Shown: positions 1 to 6,777, counted from the first letter of the stretch. The stretch is DNA of 7,854 nt from WJMB01 sp964581465 (GCA_964581465.1 CAZOOP010000069.1:1-7854); one strand, 5' to 3'. Program-made: numbers and translations. Notes: generated by a model from the letters alone, not told the origin.

Positions 1-1421
1 TCCACGGCGCGACGGTGGAACTCGTCGTAGCGCTTGCCCCCGGCGCGGACATCCATGTAGAAGACCACGGCCCGGCCGTGGGGCACGGCGTGCCTGTAGA
101 GCATGGTGTGCTTGGCGGTGTACATGCAGCAGATCTTGCTGCAGTACTCGAGGCCTTTCTCGGGGCAGCGGCTGCCGATGCACTGCAGGAAGGCCACGGT
201 GCTCGGTTCGCGGTCGTCGGAGGGCCGCTTGAGGACGCCGTTGGTGGGGCCGGAGGAGGAGACCAGGCGCTCGAACTGCAGCGAGTCGATGATGTCGGGG
301 TCCGCGCCGTAGCCGTACTCGCCGTAGCCCTGGTAGGGCGAGTCCTCGGGTTGGCGGCCGATGGAGTAGAGCTCATAGCCGGTGGCCACGACGACGGCGC
401 CGACCTCGAACTCGATCAGTTCGTCGGTCTGCTCGTAGTCGATGGCGTCGGTTGGACAGACCTTGGCGCAGACGCCGCAGGTGCCCTTCTGGAATTTGAG
501 GCAGTACTCGGGATGCAGCACCGGTGTGCTGGGGACGGCCTGGGGGAAGGGTGTGTTGACGGCCTTGGAGTGGGCGCCGCGGACGACGGCGCCGGCGCTC
601 TTCCAGGTTCCGTCGAAGGAGCCCAGGCCGGCCTCGAAGGGGTTGGGCATCCGCCCCGGGCATTTCTCCTGGCACAGACCGCAGCCGGTGCACTTCTCGG
701 CGTCGACGTACCGGGCCTTCTTGCGGATGGTGGCGGTGAAGTTGCCGATGTAGCCCTCGAGTTTCTCGAGCTCGGACCAGGTCAGCAGGGTGATGCGCGG
801 GTGCTTGGCGACCTCGACCATCCGTGGGGTGAGGATGCACTGGGAGCAGTCCAGGGTGGGAAAGGTCTCGGAGAGCTGGCTCATGTGGCCGCCGATGGAG
901 GGGCTGCGTTCTACCAGGATCACCTCGCGGTCGGCGGCGGCGATGTCCAGGGCGGCCTGGATCCCGGCGATGCCTCCGCCGATGACCAGGGCGCGCTTGG
1001 TCATCGGAACGCGGATACGCTCGAGGGGCTGGTTGCGCAGGGTCTTCTCGACCATCATCCGCACCAGCTCGACGGCCTTGAGCGTGGCCAGGTCGCGGTC
1101 GTGGTGCACCCAGGAGCAATGCTCGCGGATGTTGGCCACCTCGAGCATGTAGGGATTGAGCCCGGCGTCCTCAACGGTGGAGCGGAAGGTGCGCTCGTGC
1201 ATATGCGGGCTGCAGGCGCCGACGACCACGCCGTCGAGGTCGTTCTCGGCGATCGCTTCGGCGATGAGTTGCTGACCCGGGGCCGAGCAGACGAAGCGGT
1301 AGTCGACGGAGTGGACCACGCCGGGGACCTTGCGTATCGCCTCGGCCACGGCGGCGCAGTCGACGGTGTCACCGATGTTCTTGCCGCAGTGGCAGACGAA
1401 GACGCCGATGCGTTTAGCCAT
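1..1421 (-). CDS. hdrA: HdrA, heterodisulfide reductase FAD/iron-sulfur subunit (partial, 3' end off window)
   Basis: In characterised complexes HdrA carries FAD and several [4Fe-4S] clusters and is the electron-bifurcating core of soluble HdrABC. Reading from ATG at 1421, 473 codons are open to the left edge with no stop. The N-terminal HdrA domain begins MAKRIGVFVCHCGKNIG, with Cys10, Cys12, Cys45 and Cys70 and the typical ANIREHCSW stretch (96-104). A Rossmann FAD motif GGGIAGIQAA lies at 148-157 and the HdrA signature DCSQCILTP at 191-199. A di-cluster ferredoxin insert follows: C244-C247-C250-C254P and C307/C315-C318-C322P. Further on come a VVVATGYE segment and the cysteine-rich FLQCIGSRC...CSKICCMYTAKH region. 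Stand-alone HdrA is about 650 residues, so roughly a quarter is missing. A Shine-Dalgarno AAGGA precedes the ATG. The start lies inside the end of the DUF202 gene (8-bp overlap), suggesting coupled translation. Family assignment is very secure; the physiological partner (hydrogenase MvhD, FlxABCD or formate dehydrogenase) is not visible. Confidence 0.96.
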   Translation of the reverse strand, partial: MAKRIGVFVCHCGKNIGDTVDCAAVAEAIRKVPGVVHSVDYRFVCSAPGQQLIAEAIAENDLDGVVVGACSPHMHERTFRSTVEDAGLNPYMLEVANIREHCSWVHHDRDLATLKAVELVRMMVEKTLRNQPLERIRVPMTKRALVIGGGIAGIQAALDIAAADREVILVERSPSIGGHMSQLSETFPTLDCSQCILTPRMVEVAKHPRITLLTWSELEKLEGYIGNFTATIRKKARYVDAEKCTGCGLCQEKCPGRMPNPFEAGLGSFDGTWKSAGAVVRGAHSKAVNTPFPQAVPSTPVLHPEYCLKFQKGTCGVCAKVCPTDAIDYEQTDELIEFEVGAVVVATGYELYSIGRQPEDSPYQGYGEYGYGADPDIIDSLQFERLVSSSGPTNGVLKRPSDDREPSTVAFLQCIGSRCPEKGLEYCSKICCMYTAKHTMLYRHAVPHGRAVVFYMDVRAGGKRYDEFHRRAV

Positions 1422-1839
1422 GGGATGCTTCCTTGCTTTCGCTGTTGGGGGGTTCGTCGACGGTGGCCTGTCCAGCCCCCGCTTGTCCTGCCCCGGACTG
1501 GTCGGCCGGTGGGTATTGGATGCCCAGCATCAGCCGGGCGTGGCGGGGTCGCTCCTCGCAGAGGCCCTTGCTCAGCCGCCTAGCCTTGAGCGAGCGCCAG
1601 CCGCCCCAGAAGACCAGCAGCAGGCCCAGGGGAATGAATATCCAGCCGATGACCAGCAGCAGTTTCTCTTCGCTGAAAACCTCGACCAGGGTCAGTCCGA
1701 CACCGCTGAACGCCAGGGCGGTGCGCAGATAGGCCAGGAAGGTCCGCTCGACGGCCAGCAGGTTGCGTTGCACGGCCAACAGGGTGCGCTGGACGGCGAG
1801 CTGATTGCGGGTGTAGACGGGCCGGGGTTCTTCGCTCAT
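1414..1839 (-). CDS. DUF202 (YidH-like) small membrane protein with N-terminal heptad repeat
   Basis: A 141-residue protein of unknown function. The core ERTFLAYLRTALAFSGVGLTL (31-51) is the hallmark of the DUF202/YidH family and forms the first membrane segment. A second hydrophobic segment runs from about 60 to 78 (LLLVIGWIFIPLGLLLVFWG). The C-terminal third is polar and probably disordered (GAGQAGAGQA). Before the core, residues 13-40 form four consecutive heptads of the type L-L-A-V-x-R-T, which predicts an amphipathic helix running into the membrane segment. The start at 1839 follows a modest GAGAG Shine-Dalgarno. The gene overlaps the hdrA start by 8 bp, so the two are almost certainly co-transcribed. 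Pairing of DUF202 with hdrA is not a textbook arrangement, and a role in anchoring or regulating the Hdr complex is only a guess. Confidence 0.85.
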   Translation of the reverse strand: MSEEPRPVYTRNQLAVQRTLLAVQRNLLAVERTFLAYLRTALAFSGVGLTLVEVFSEEKLLLVIGWIFIPLGLLLVFWGGWRSLKARRLSKGLCEERPRHARLMLGIQYPPADQSGAGQAGAGQATVDEPPNSESKEASHG

Positions 1840-1924
1840 TGAGGCTCTCGGCTTGAATGGTGATGTCTTTTCGGCTGGACGAACGTTGTCCGACGGCTTC
1901 CGCCGGAGACGATCACTGCGCCGA

Positions 1925-1946
1925 TGATAAAAAGAGGTCCCCTCCC
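1925..1946 (-). terminator. weak possible intrinsic terminator after the first TonB-C gene
   Basis: Reading leftwards there is a 4-bp GC-rich stem (1934-1937 with 1941-1944) followed directly by five T on the minus strand (1933-1929). It lies about 65 bp past the stop of the TonB-C gene at 2011. The stem is short, so termination would be weak. If it acts, DUF202-hdrA would need its own promoter in 1840-1925, where I see no convincing one. Confidence 0.25.
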
Positions 1947-2010
1947 CGGGCGCACCGGCTGCGGTGGCGGAAGTCTCGGCTCATGTGGCTGATCGCTTGA
2001 GACGCCTGGA

Positions 2011-2433
2011 TCAATCGCTCTCTTCGCCGCTGAGTTCGAAGTTGAAACTCAGCGTAACGTCCTGGGTCAGCGGCTTGCCGGCCTGGTCGGTGCCGGGACG
2101 CCAGGCCACGGAGGTGGCGGCGTCCAGGGCGGCCTGATCGGTGTCCTCGCGGCCCGAGCTGACGGCGATCTCGGCGCTGAGGATCTCGCCCTCGGCCGAG
2201 ATGCGCAGCCGGACCTTGCAGGAGCCTTCCCAGCCCTCGGCCTCGGCGGCCTCCGGGTAGACCGGCGCGGGCAGGGCGCCCACGGGCTGGGGCTCCCTGG
2301 CCAGGCTGGCCGAGGTGGTCACCCCGGGCAGGGGCACCGCGGCGCGGCCGATCTCGTCGTCGCCGGCGCTGAGCGTCGGCAGGACGAGGAGCAGAACCAG
2401 CGATAGCGTCAGTCGTTTGTCGAGCCTTTGCAT
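2011..2433 (-). CDS. exported TonB C-terminal-domain protein (paralog 1)
   Basis: A 140-residue protein. Residues 1-23 form a signal peptide or membrane anchor (basic MQRLDKR, then a leucine-rich core ending TLSAG). A short linker follows, then a TonB_C-type fold from about 50 to 134: PVYPEAAEAEGWEGSC, the ISAEGEILSAEI strand pair, a helix D-x-AALDAATSVAW, and a final strand TLSFNFEL. True TonB has a long Pro-rich spanner between anchor and C-terminal domain. This protein lacks it, so it is unlikely to energise outer-membrane receptors, and it resembles the many small periplasmic 'energy transducer TonB' annotations. It shares a W-x-G-x-C motif with the two upstream paralogs. AAGGGGG sits about 7 nt before the ATG. 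A 16-bp perfect palindrome lies 32 bp upstream of the start. Function unknown. Confidence 0.82.
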   Translation of the reverse strand: MQRLDKRLTLSLVLLLVLPTLSAGDDEIGRAAVPLPGVTTSASLAREPQPVGALPAPVYPEAAEAEGWEGSCKVRLRISAEGEILSAEIAVSSGREDTDQAALDAATSVAWRPGTDQAGKPLTQDVTLSFNFELSGEESD

Positions 2434-2464
2434 GGCGAACCCCCTTGCATCCTTCTGTCGTGAT

Positions 2465-2480
2465 TCCGGTGATCACCGGA
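2465..2480. promoter_or_regulatory. 16-bp perfect palindrome upstream of TonB-C paralog 1
   Basis: TCCGGTGATCACCGGA is a perfect 16-bp dyad with no spacer, in the 92-bp gap between two TonB-C genes and 32 bp before the downstream ATG. It could be an operator for a dimeric regulator or, as RNA, a short hairpin in the leader. No T-tract follows on the minus strand, so it is not a standard terminator. Confidence 0.35.
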
Positions 2481-2525
2481 TGGATAAGGGCGGATGACCG
2501 CTTGTCGCGGGGGGCGCTGGTCGCG

Positions 2526-2937
2526 CTAGGGCTCGAAGATGAAGCGCAGGGTGGTTTCCTGTTCCACGGGCTCGCCGTTAACGAGGGCGGGCTCCCAGTA
2601 GGTTCGCCAGGCGGCGTTGACGGCCGCTTCGTCGGCCGCGGTGTTGCCCGAGGTCTCCAGGACGCGGATGCGTTTGATCTTGCCTTCGGCGGTGATCACG
2701 ATCGCCAGCAGGCAGCGGCCCCGCCAGCCCTCGGGAGCCGTGGCCGGATAGACGGCCGCGGGCGCCGGATCGATGAGTTCGGGGGGGGCGGTCCACGGCG
2801 CTTGCCTCGCGAGCGCCCGTTTCCAGGCTCGTATCGCTGTACGAGACCGTCTCCGATTCGGCGGCGCAGCCCGGCGTCAGCAGCGCTGCTGAGCACAGGG
2901 CCGCAAGGAGGACGAAGGGTTTGGCTGCGCGGGCCAT
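2526..2937 (-). pseudogene. exported TonB C-terminal-domain lipoprotein-like gene (paralog 2), frameshifted at a C8 tract
   Basis: The gene starts at ATG 2937 after a GGGGAG Shine-Dalgarno. Its first frame encodes a signal sequence (MARAAKPFVLLAALCSAALLTPGC, possible lipidated Cys24, though the TPGC lipobox is poor) and continues to ...SAVDRPP. At the run of eight G on the plus strand (2781-2788; C8 in the coding sense) the matching frame changes. The continuation ELIDPAPAAVYPATAPEGWRGRC ... WEPALVNGEPVEQETTLRFIFEP is a full TonB_C domain ending at the TAG at 2526-2528, and lies in another frame. Seven C instead of eight would join them exactly, giving DRPPELID, which matches DRPPRLAD in paralog 3. 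As written, the product is a lipoprotein-like head with a nonsense tail. Possible causes are sequencing or assembly error, phase variation by slippage, transcriptional slippage, or a genuine recent pseudogene. Confidence 0.8.
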
Positions 2938-3097
2938 CGGACTCCCCGGGGATGGTTCGGGCGCACTCGTGGTTGTCCGGGATGCCGCCAACGTTCACGT
3001 CGTCAAGACAAGTCCTCCGGCGGCGGGACTCCCGGCGGCCGATTCGGATCGGACTCGCGCAATATGACTACGTTACGCTCCGCTGGGTGAGGGGTAA

Positions 3098-3499
3098 TCA
3101 GTCGTCGCGCATCGCCGGGTGGAAGCGGACCTCCCGCTCGACTTCGCCGACGACGCGCTCGCCGTCCTCGACGGCGGGCAGCCAGTCACTGGCTTCGACG
3201 GCGGCTACGGCTGCGGCGTCGGCCGCCTCGAGCCCGGAGCTCTCCAGGACCTCGACCTCGATAACCAGGCCGCGCTCGTCGACGGTCACCAGCAGAAGGC
3301 AGGATCCGCGCCAGTCCTCCGGGGCGTCGGCGGGATAGACGGGCTCGACGAGGCGATCGGCCAGGCGGGGTGGACGGTCGGAGCCGACGAAGTCGCGGCC
3401 GCTGTAGTCGATCTCGGGATCGGAGACGCACTCGCCGGCGAGGGCCGCGCCAACGGCCAGAGTCAGTAAAAGGATGGTCGGCTTGAGCATTCTGTTCAT
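3098..3499 (-). CDS. exported TonB C-terminal-domain protein (paralog 3)
   Basis: A 133-residue protein with a signal peptide (MNRMLKPTILLLTLAVGAALA, predicted cleavage before GEC) and a TonB_C-like domain from about 47 to 128: LVEPVYPADAPEDWRGSC, the VDERGLVIEVEVLESSG hairpin, the helix AADAAAVAAVEASDWLPA, and a last strand VEREVRFHP. It has no Pro-rich spanner, so it is an exported domain rather than a classical TonB. It is closest to paralog 2, sharing DRPP before the domain and PEDWRGSC/PEGWRGRC. GAGGTG lies 5 nt before the ATG at 3499; Met4 is an alternative start. It sits 104 bp downstream of hdrB, with a stem-loop between. Its molecular role is unknown. Confidence 0.82.
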   Translation of the reverse strand: MNRMLKPTILLLTLAVGAALAGECVSDPEIDYSGRDFVGSDRPPRLADRLVEPVYPADAPEDWRGSCLLLVTVDERGLVIEVEVLESSGLEAADAAAVAAVEASDWLPAVEDGERVVGEVEREVRFHPAMRDD

Positions 3500-3572
3500 C
3501 GCGCACCTCGACGAAGGTGGAGCTTGTCGTATAGGCCCGGCTGGATGGTCGTCGTCGCGCCGCCATATCCTT

Positions 3573-3597
3573 CGAGCGAGCCCCTAAGATCGCTCGC
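3573..3597 (-). terminator. stem-loop just after hdrB, no T-tract
   Basis: CGAGCGA (3573-3579) pairs perfectly with TCGCTCG (3590-3596) around a 10-nt loop, starting 7 bp beyond the hdrB stop. An alternative pairing GCGAGC/GCTCGC overlaps it. No run of T follows in the direction of transcription. It may therefore be an mRNA-stabilising or partial-termination hairpin that uncouples hdrCB from the TonB-C genes. Confidence 0.3.
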
Positions 3598-3603
3598 CCC
3601 GCC

Positions 3604-4473
3604 TCAGCCCAGGCGCTTGACCAGCTCCCGGGTCGAGGTGAAGTGGCGGTTGAGCTCCAGCTCTTTGGATTTGACCCCATAGGCCAGACCGAGCAGCTCG
3701 GTGAGGAAGACCACGGGCATCTTCAGCCGTTCCTCGAGCTCCAGGACCCGGCTGGCGCCGCGCTGGTGGATGTCCAGGTTGAGCTGGCACATCGGGCAAC
3801 TGACGACCACGCAGTCGGCACCGGCGTGGCGGGCGGCCTCGAGAACCTTGCCCGATAGGCGCTCGACGACGTCCTCGCGGCTGAAGGTGAAGGATGCCCC
3901 GCAGCACTCGGTGCGGTGGGTCCAATCGACGGGATCGGCGCCCACGGCGGTGAGAACCTCGTCCATGGCCCGGGGCTCTTCGGCGTCGCCGCCGGCCGTG
4001 GCGAAGCGCGGGGGACGGGTCAGCAGGCAGCCGTAGTAGCAGGCCGTCTTGAGCCCGTCGAGGGGCTTTTGCAGAGGCTCGCGCAGCTTTTCCGGCCCCA
4101 GCTCGGCCAGCAGCTCCAGCAGGTGCATCACCCGGGCGCCGCCGTCGCAGGTAACCTCGGCGGCCCGTTCGGCCCGGGCGTATAGTTCGGGCTCGCTGCG
4201 GCGCAGATCGTTGACGTAGGCCAACCGGTGGTAGCACATCGCGCAGGTGGTCATCACCGGCAGTCCCAGCTCGGAGGCCCGGGCGAGATTGTAGACGTTG
4301 AGCGAGGCCGAGAGCAGCTTGGAGTGTTGGTGACCCGGCGAGGCGCCGCAGCAAATCCATTCCGGGACCTCGACGAGTTCGACGCCGAGGATCTCCAGCA
4401 CGAGGCGGCTGCTCTTCTCGAACTCGCGGCTGGTGCCCTGGCTGGTGCAGCCCGGATAGTAGCCGATCTTCAT
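3604..4473 (-). CDS. hdrB: HdrB, heterodisulfide reductase subunit B (CCG-domain protein)
   Basis: A 289-residue protein. In methanogen HdrABC, subunit B holds two non-cubane iron-sulfur clusters in duplicated CCG domains and is the site of disulfide reduction. Both cysteine sets are complete. Domain 1 has Cys9 (YYPGC), Cys41-Cys42-Gly, Cys77 and Cys80. Domain 2 has Cys145/Cys149 (CYYGC), Cys190-Cys191-Gly, Cys226 and Cys229 (SCPMC). The length is normal for HdrB. The start at MKIGYYPGC overlaps the hdrC stop as ATGA, giving translational coupling. The open frame continues upstream, but that extension runs over hdrC and is not part of the protein. In a non-methanogen the natural substrate is unlikely to be CoM-S-S-CoB; another disulfide or a ferredoxin-linked reaction is more probable (inference). 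Confidence 0.96.
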   Translation of the reverse strand: MKIGYYPGCTSQGTSREFEKSSRLVLEILGVELVEVPEWICCGASPGHQHSKLLSASLNVYNLARASELGLPVMTTCAMCYHRLAYVNDLRRSEPELYARAERAAEVTCDGGARVMHLLELLAELGPEKLREPLQKPLDGLKTACYYGCLLTRPPRFATAGGDAEEPRAMDEVLTAVGADPVDWTHRTECCGASFTFSREDVVERLSGKVLEAARHAGADCVVVSCPMCQLNLDIHQRGASRVLELEERLKMPVVFLTELLGLAYGVKSKELELNRHFTSTRELVKRLG

Positions 4474-5078
4474 TCTCCGGTCCCCTTCGCGTTCCCGCCC
4501 GCCGGGTCTTCGCCGCGTTCGAGTCGGGCCACGCGCTCCATGATCCGGCGCATCTTCTTGCGGGCCGGGCGGGGGGCGCGGTCCGGGAAGGGCTTCATCT
4601 TGCCGTTGAAGACCAGGGAGGGCAGCCGGGTGATGTGGTTGAAGAAGTCGCCCGAAGAGATGTTGTAGAACAGGCCGACCTCGAGCTCGAAGACGCGGCC
4701 GTGGCGGCGCATCGTTCCCAGGAAGCGGTCGTTGAAGACCCGGGGGGCCGACTCGGGCGGACTGATGCCGCGCAGGCGGGCCAACTGCCGCAGGGCGTCC
4801 ATCACGTCGGCCACCGAGACCCCCTTGGGACAGCGGGTGTAGCAGGTTTCGCAACTGGCGCAGACCCAGGGGGTGTTGAGCTCGAGCAGTTCCTCGCCGG
4901 CGCCGAGCTGTAAACGGCGGATGACACGCTGGGGTCCCAGCTCCATGGTGAAGGCCGTCGGACAACCGGCGGTGCAGCAGCCGCACTGGTAGCACTCGGC
5001 CAGGTGCTGGCCCGAGAGCTCCTCGACGCGGACGCGCAGCTCGTCGGCGGCGCCCAGCCTGGTCAGATCGAGCTCCAT
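4470..5078 (-). CDS. hdrC: HdrC, heterodisulfide reductase subunit C (two [4Fe-4S] clusters)
   Basis: A 202-residue soluble iron-sulfur subunit that passes electrons between HdrA and HdrB. Two classical ferredoxin motifs are complete: C29-x2-C32-x2-C35-x3-C39P (CYQCGCCTAGCP) and C73-x2-C76-x2-C79-x3-C83P (CASCETCYTRCP). The tail is charged (ARKKMRRIMERVARLERGEDP). I chose ATG 5078 because a strong AGGAAGGA Shine-Dalgarno sits 5 nt upstream and the protein then begins like known HdrC. The frame stays open upstream to a TTG at 5402, but that extension resembles no HdrC sequence. The stop overlaps the hdrB ATG by 4 bp. hdrC is the first gene of the hdrCB unit, so the promoter should lie in 5079-5515. 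Confidence 0.95.
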   Translation of the reverse strand: MELDLTRLGAADELRVRVEELSGQHLAECYQCGCCTAGCPTAFTMELGPQRVIRRLQLGAGEELLELNTPWVCASCETCYTRCPKGVSVADVMDALRQLARLRGISPPESAPRVFNDRFLGTMRRHGRVFELEVGLFYNISSGDFFNHITRLPSLVFNGKMKPFPDRAPRPARKKMRRIMERVARLERGEDPAGGNAKGTGE

Positions 5079-5515
5079 CTGGTCCTTCCTGCAATCGGCC
5101 GGGGGGCAAGCCCGCTTGTTAGTCTGGGATTTGACAAGGCCGAGGGGAGCGGATCGAGTTACAGCCTGCCGTTGCAATGCGGATAATCCGCCAAGACTTC
5201 TCACGCAAAAACCGCGTAGTGAGGAACGGTCGGAATCGCAGCGGTAAGCCTCTGTTTGCGAGGGCGGCTGTTCGGCTTCTGTTTCGGCAGTGACGCGCCT
5301 CATCTCCGCCGGGGTCCGTGGAAGGTCGGAGAAGTCAACGCCTCCGGTGATAGCAGGGCTCTGCGCCGCCGATGCCTCTTCGGCCGGAACGGAGTGTTTC
5401 AACGCCCAAGCTGAACTGGCATCCGACGTTGATACGCCGTCTCTGTTCGTCCCGTCGAAGCCCTTGGAAACAGGGGTTTAACTAGCAGAACACATCCCCG
5501 TAGTCAAGCCGGGGA
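5079..5515. other. 437-bp gap between hdrC and the PIN/TRAM gene
   Basis: No gene is supported here. It should hold the hdrCB promoter and leader, but no sigma-70 pair is convincing. Visible structure: the palindrome GCGGATAATCCGC around 5178-5190, and an imperfect dyad near 5199-5223 (CTCACGC...GTAGTGAG) in the mRNA leader. The hdrC frame is open through most of it (5402-5079), giving a polar 108-codon extension with no recognisable motif. The two ends of the gap carry the PIN/TRAM terminator hairpin and the hdrC Shine-Dalgarno. Confidence 0.5.
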
Positions 5516-5516
5516 T
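5494..5516 (-). terminator. stem-loop at the end of the PIN/TRAM gene
   Basis: ATCCCCG (5494-5500) pairs with CGGGGAT (5510-5516), a 7-bp GC-rich stem with a 9-nt loop, overlapping the last base of the PIN/TRAM stop codon. The following minus-strand sequence (GTGTTCTGCTAGTT) is only mildly T-rich. It is a plausible terminator separating this gene from hdrC. Confidence 0.45.
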
Positions 5517-6505
5517 CAGTGCGCGCGCTCGAGCTTGGTGAAGATCATCCGTCCGGCCGAGGTTTGCAGCACGCTGGTGACCACGACCTCGACCTCGTTG
5601 TTGATCAACTCGCGGCCGCGATCGACGACGACCATTGTTCCGTCGTCCAGGTAGCCGACGGCTTGGCCCGGCTCCGTGCCCTCCTTGATCAGCTTGACCC
5701 TCATCCGCTCGCCGGCGATGTAGACGGGCTTGAGCGCGTTGGCCAGCTCGTTGATGTTGAGCACGTCGACGCCCTGGAGCTCGGCGACCTTGTTGAGGTT
5801 GAAGTCGTTGGTGACCACCTTGCCGCCGGTGGTCATCGCCAGCTTTACCAGCTTGGAGTCGACCTCGTCGAGTTCGGGGAAGTCGGTGGGGTCGATGGTG
5901 ACCCGCTCGCCCAGCTTCTTCTGCATATCGTTGAGGATGTCCAGGCCCCGGCGTCCGCGGTTGCGCTTGAGCGCGTCCGAGGAGTCGGCGATGAGCTGCA
6001 GCTCGTCCAAAACGAACTTGGGCACCACCAGGTCGCCCTCTAGGAAACCCACGGTGGTCAGGTCGGCCACCCGGCCGTCGATGATCACCGAGGTGTCGAG
6101 GATCTTGCGCTCACCGCCGACGCCCTGGTCGACATCCACCCGGTTGAACCAATGCTCGGGCAGCTTGCGGATCAGCAGGATCACGCCGAGGTAGCTGAAG
6201 ACGATGGCCAGCCCCAGGGTGATAACCGAGCGGACCATGGGCGAGAGATTGACCACCAGCAGCAGGGACAGCAGGGTTGCCACGCCCAGGCCGATCAGCA
6301 ATCCCAAGGCGCCGGCGATGACATGGCGGCGCGGCCGGGAGCTGAGCCAGATCTCCAGGGTGACGAAGATAACGGCGATGCCGATACCCAAAGCGCCGCC
6401 GATGAGGTAGGCGAAGGGGGTGTCCGGCGAAAGGTAGTTGAACAGATAGCCCGCCGCGCCGCCCAGCAGGGCGATGACGGCGATCCGCACGATGAGCATG
6501 GGCAT
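5516..6505 (-). CDS. PIN/TRAM-domain membrane protein (YacL-like)
   Basis: A 329-residue protein. Four hydrophobic segments (about 4-25, 31-54, 62-86 and 90-112) are followed by a cytoplasmic PIN domain, KILDTSVIIDGRVADL onward, with acidic active-site candidates Asp137, Glu168, Asp216 and Asp234. A TRAM domain fills about 262-325 (PVYIAGERMRVKLIKEG...GYLDDGTMVVVDRGRELI). This is the architecture and usual length of Bacillus YacL and its relatives. PIN domains are metal-dependent RNases and TRAM binds RNA, so a membrane-tethered RNase is the family expectation; the substrate is unknown. The start at 6505 has only a G-rich stretch upstream; Met3 (6499) is an alternative. In many genomes YacL lies near ispD and tRNA synthetase genes; here it follows tRNA-Arg(CCG) and precedes a hairpin. 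Confidence 0.93.
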   Translation of the reverse strand: MPMLIVRIAVIALLGGAAGYLFNYLSPDTPFAYLIGGALGIGIAVIFVTLEIWLSSRPRRHVIAGALGLLIGLGVATLLSLLLVVNLSPMVRSVITLGLAIVFSYLGVILLIRKLPEHWFNRVDVDQGVGGERKILDTSVIIDGRVADLTTVGFLEGDLVVPKFVLDELQLIADSSDALKRNRGRRGLDILNDMQKKLGERVTIDPTDFPELDEVDSKLVKLAMTTGGKVVTNDFNLNKVAELQGVDVLNINELANALKPVYIAGERMRVKLIKEGTEPGQAVGYLDDGTMVVVDRGRELINNEVEVVVTSVLQTSAGRMIFTKLERAH

Positions 6506-6657
6506 GGTGGAAGCCCCCGTATTGCGGCGGTGGGGCGGTCGAACGACCAGAGGGCGAGGGGCGTCGGGTGGGAGGGTATTAGTGCGTGATGATATCCCTG
6601 GTATCTTGCAGGATGACGGACCCGTGGCGACGCTGGATTCCCTGCTGTCCGCTCGGT

Positions 6658-6682
6658 TCCTCCGCCTGGGTTGGATGGAGGA
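6658..6682 (-). other. stem-loop immediately 3' of tRNA-Arg(CCG)
   Basis: TCCTCC (6658-6663) pairs with GGAGGA (6677-6682) around a 13-nt loop, starting 2 nt after the tRNA's CCA end. No T-tract follows on the minus strand. It may mark the tRNA 3' end for processing or give weak termination. Confidence 0.25.
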
Positions 6683-6684
6683 GC

Positions 6685-6760
6685 TGGCGCGCCAGAGAGG
6701 GATTGAACCTCTGACCTACGGTTCCGGAGACCGTTGCTCTATCCACTGAGCTACTGGCGC
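6685..6760 (-). tRNA. trnR: tRNA-Arg, anticodon CCG, with encoded CCA
   Basis: A complete 76-nt cloverleaf on the minus strand. The acceptor GCGCCAG pairs with CUGGCGC, followed by discriminator G and an encoded CCA. The D arm is GCUC/GAGC. The anticodon arm ACGGU/ACCGU has loop CUCCGGA, giving anticodon CCG, which reads the Arg codon CGG. The T arm AGAGG/CCUCU has loop UUCAAUC. All stems pair. A -10-like TATAAA lies 17 nt upstream of the 5' end. Confidence 0.97.
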
Positions 6761-6777
6761 GCGGGTGCTGCGATTGC

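Noticed and set aside
15..1583. 522-codon plus-strand open frame opposite hdrA
   Set aside because: It is antisense to a clear hdrA gene. Its Gly/Ala/Val/Asp-rich sequence is the mirror of high-GC third positions and shows no family motif.
1966..1975. GGCGGAAGTC resembling part of the sigma-54 upstream box
   Set aside because: Only 10 bases match, without the GGTTTG/CAAACC arms or a nearby -24/-12 promoter; chance in GC-rich DNA is likely.
1913..2476. 187-codon minus-strand frame overlapping TonB-C paralog 1
   Set aside because: It is an Arg/Gly-rich shadow of the TonB-C gene, which has the signal peptide, the domain and the Shine-Dalgarno.
3604..5109. 501-codon minus-strand frame starting upstream of hdrB
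   Set aside because: Only its last 289 codons are HdrB. The upstream part overlaps hdrC in the wrong frame and is Arg/Pro-rich shadow sequence.
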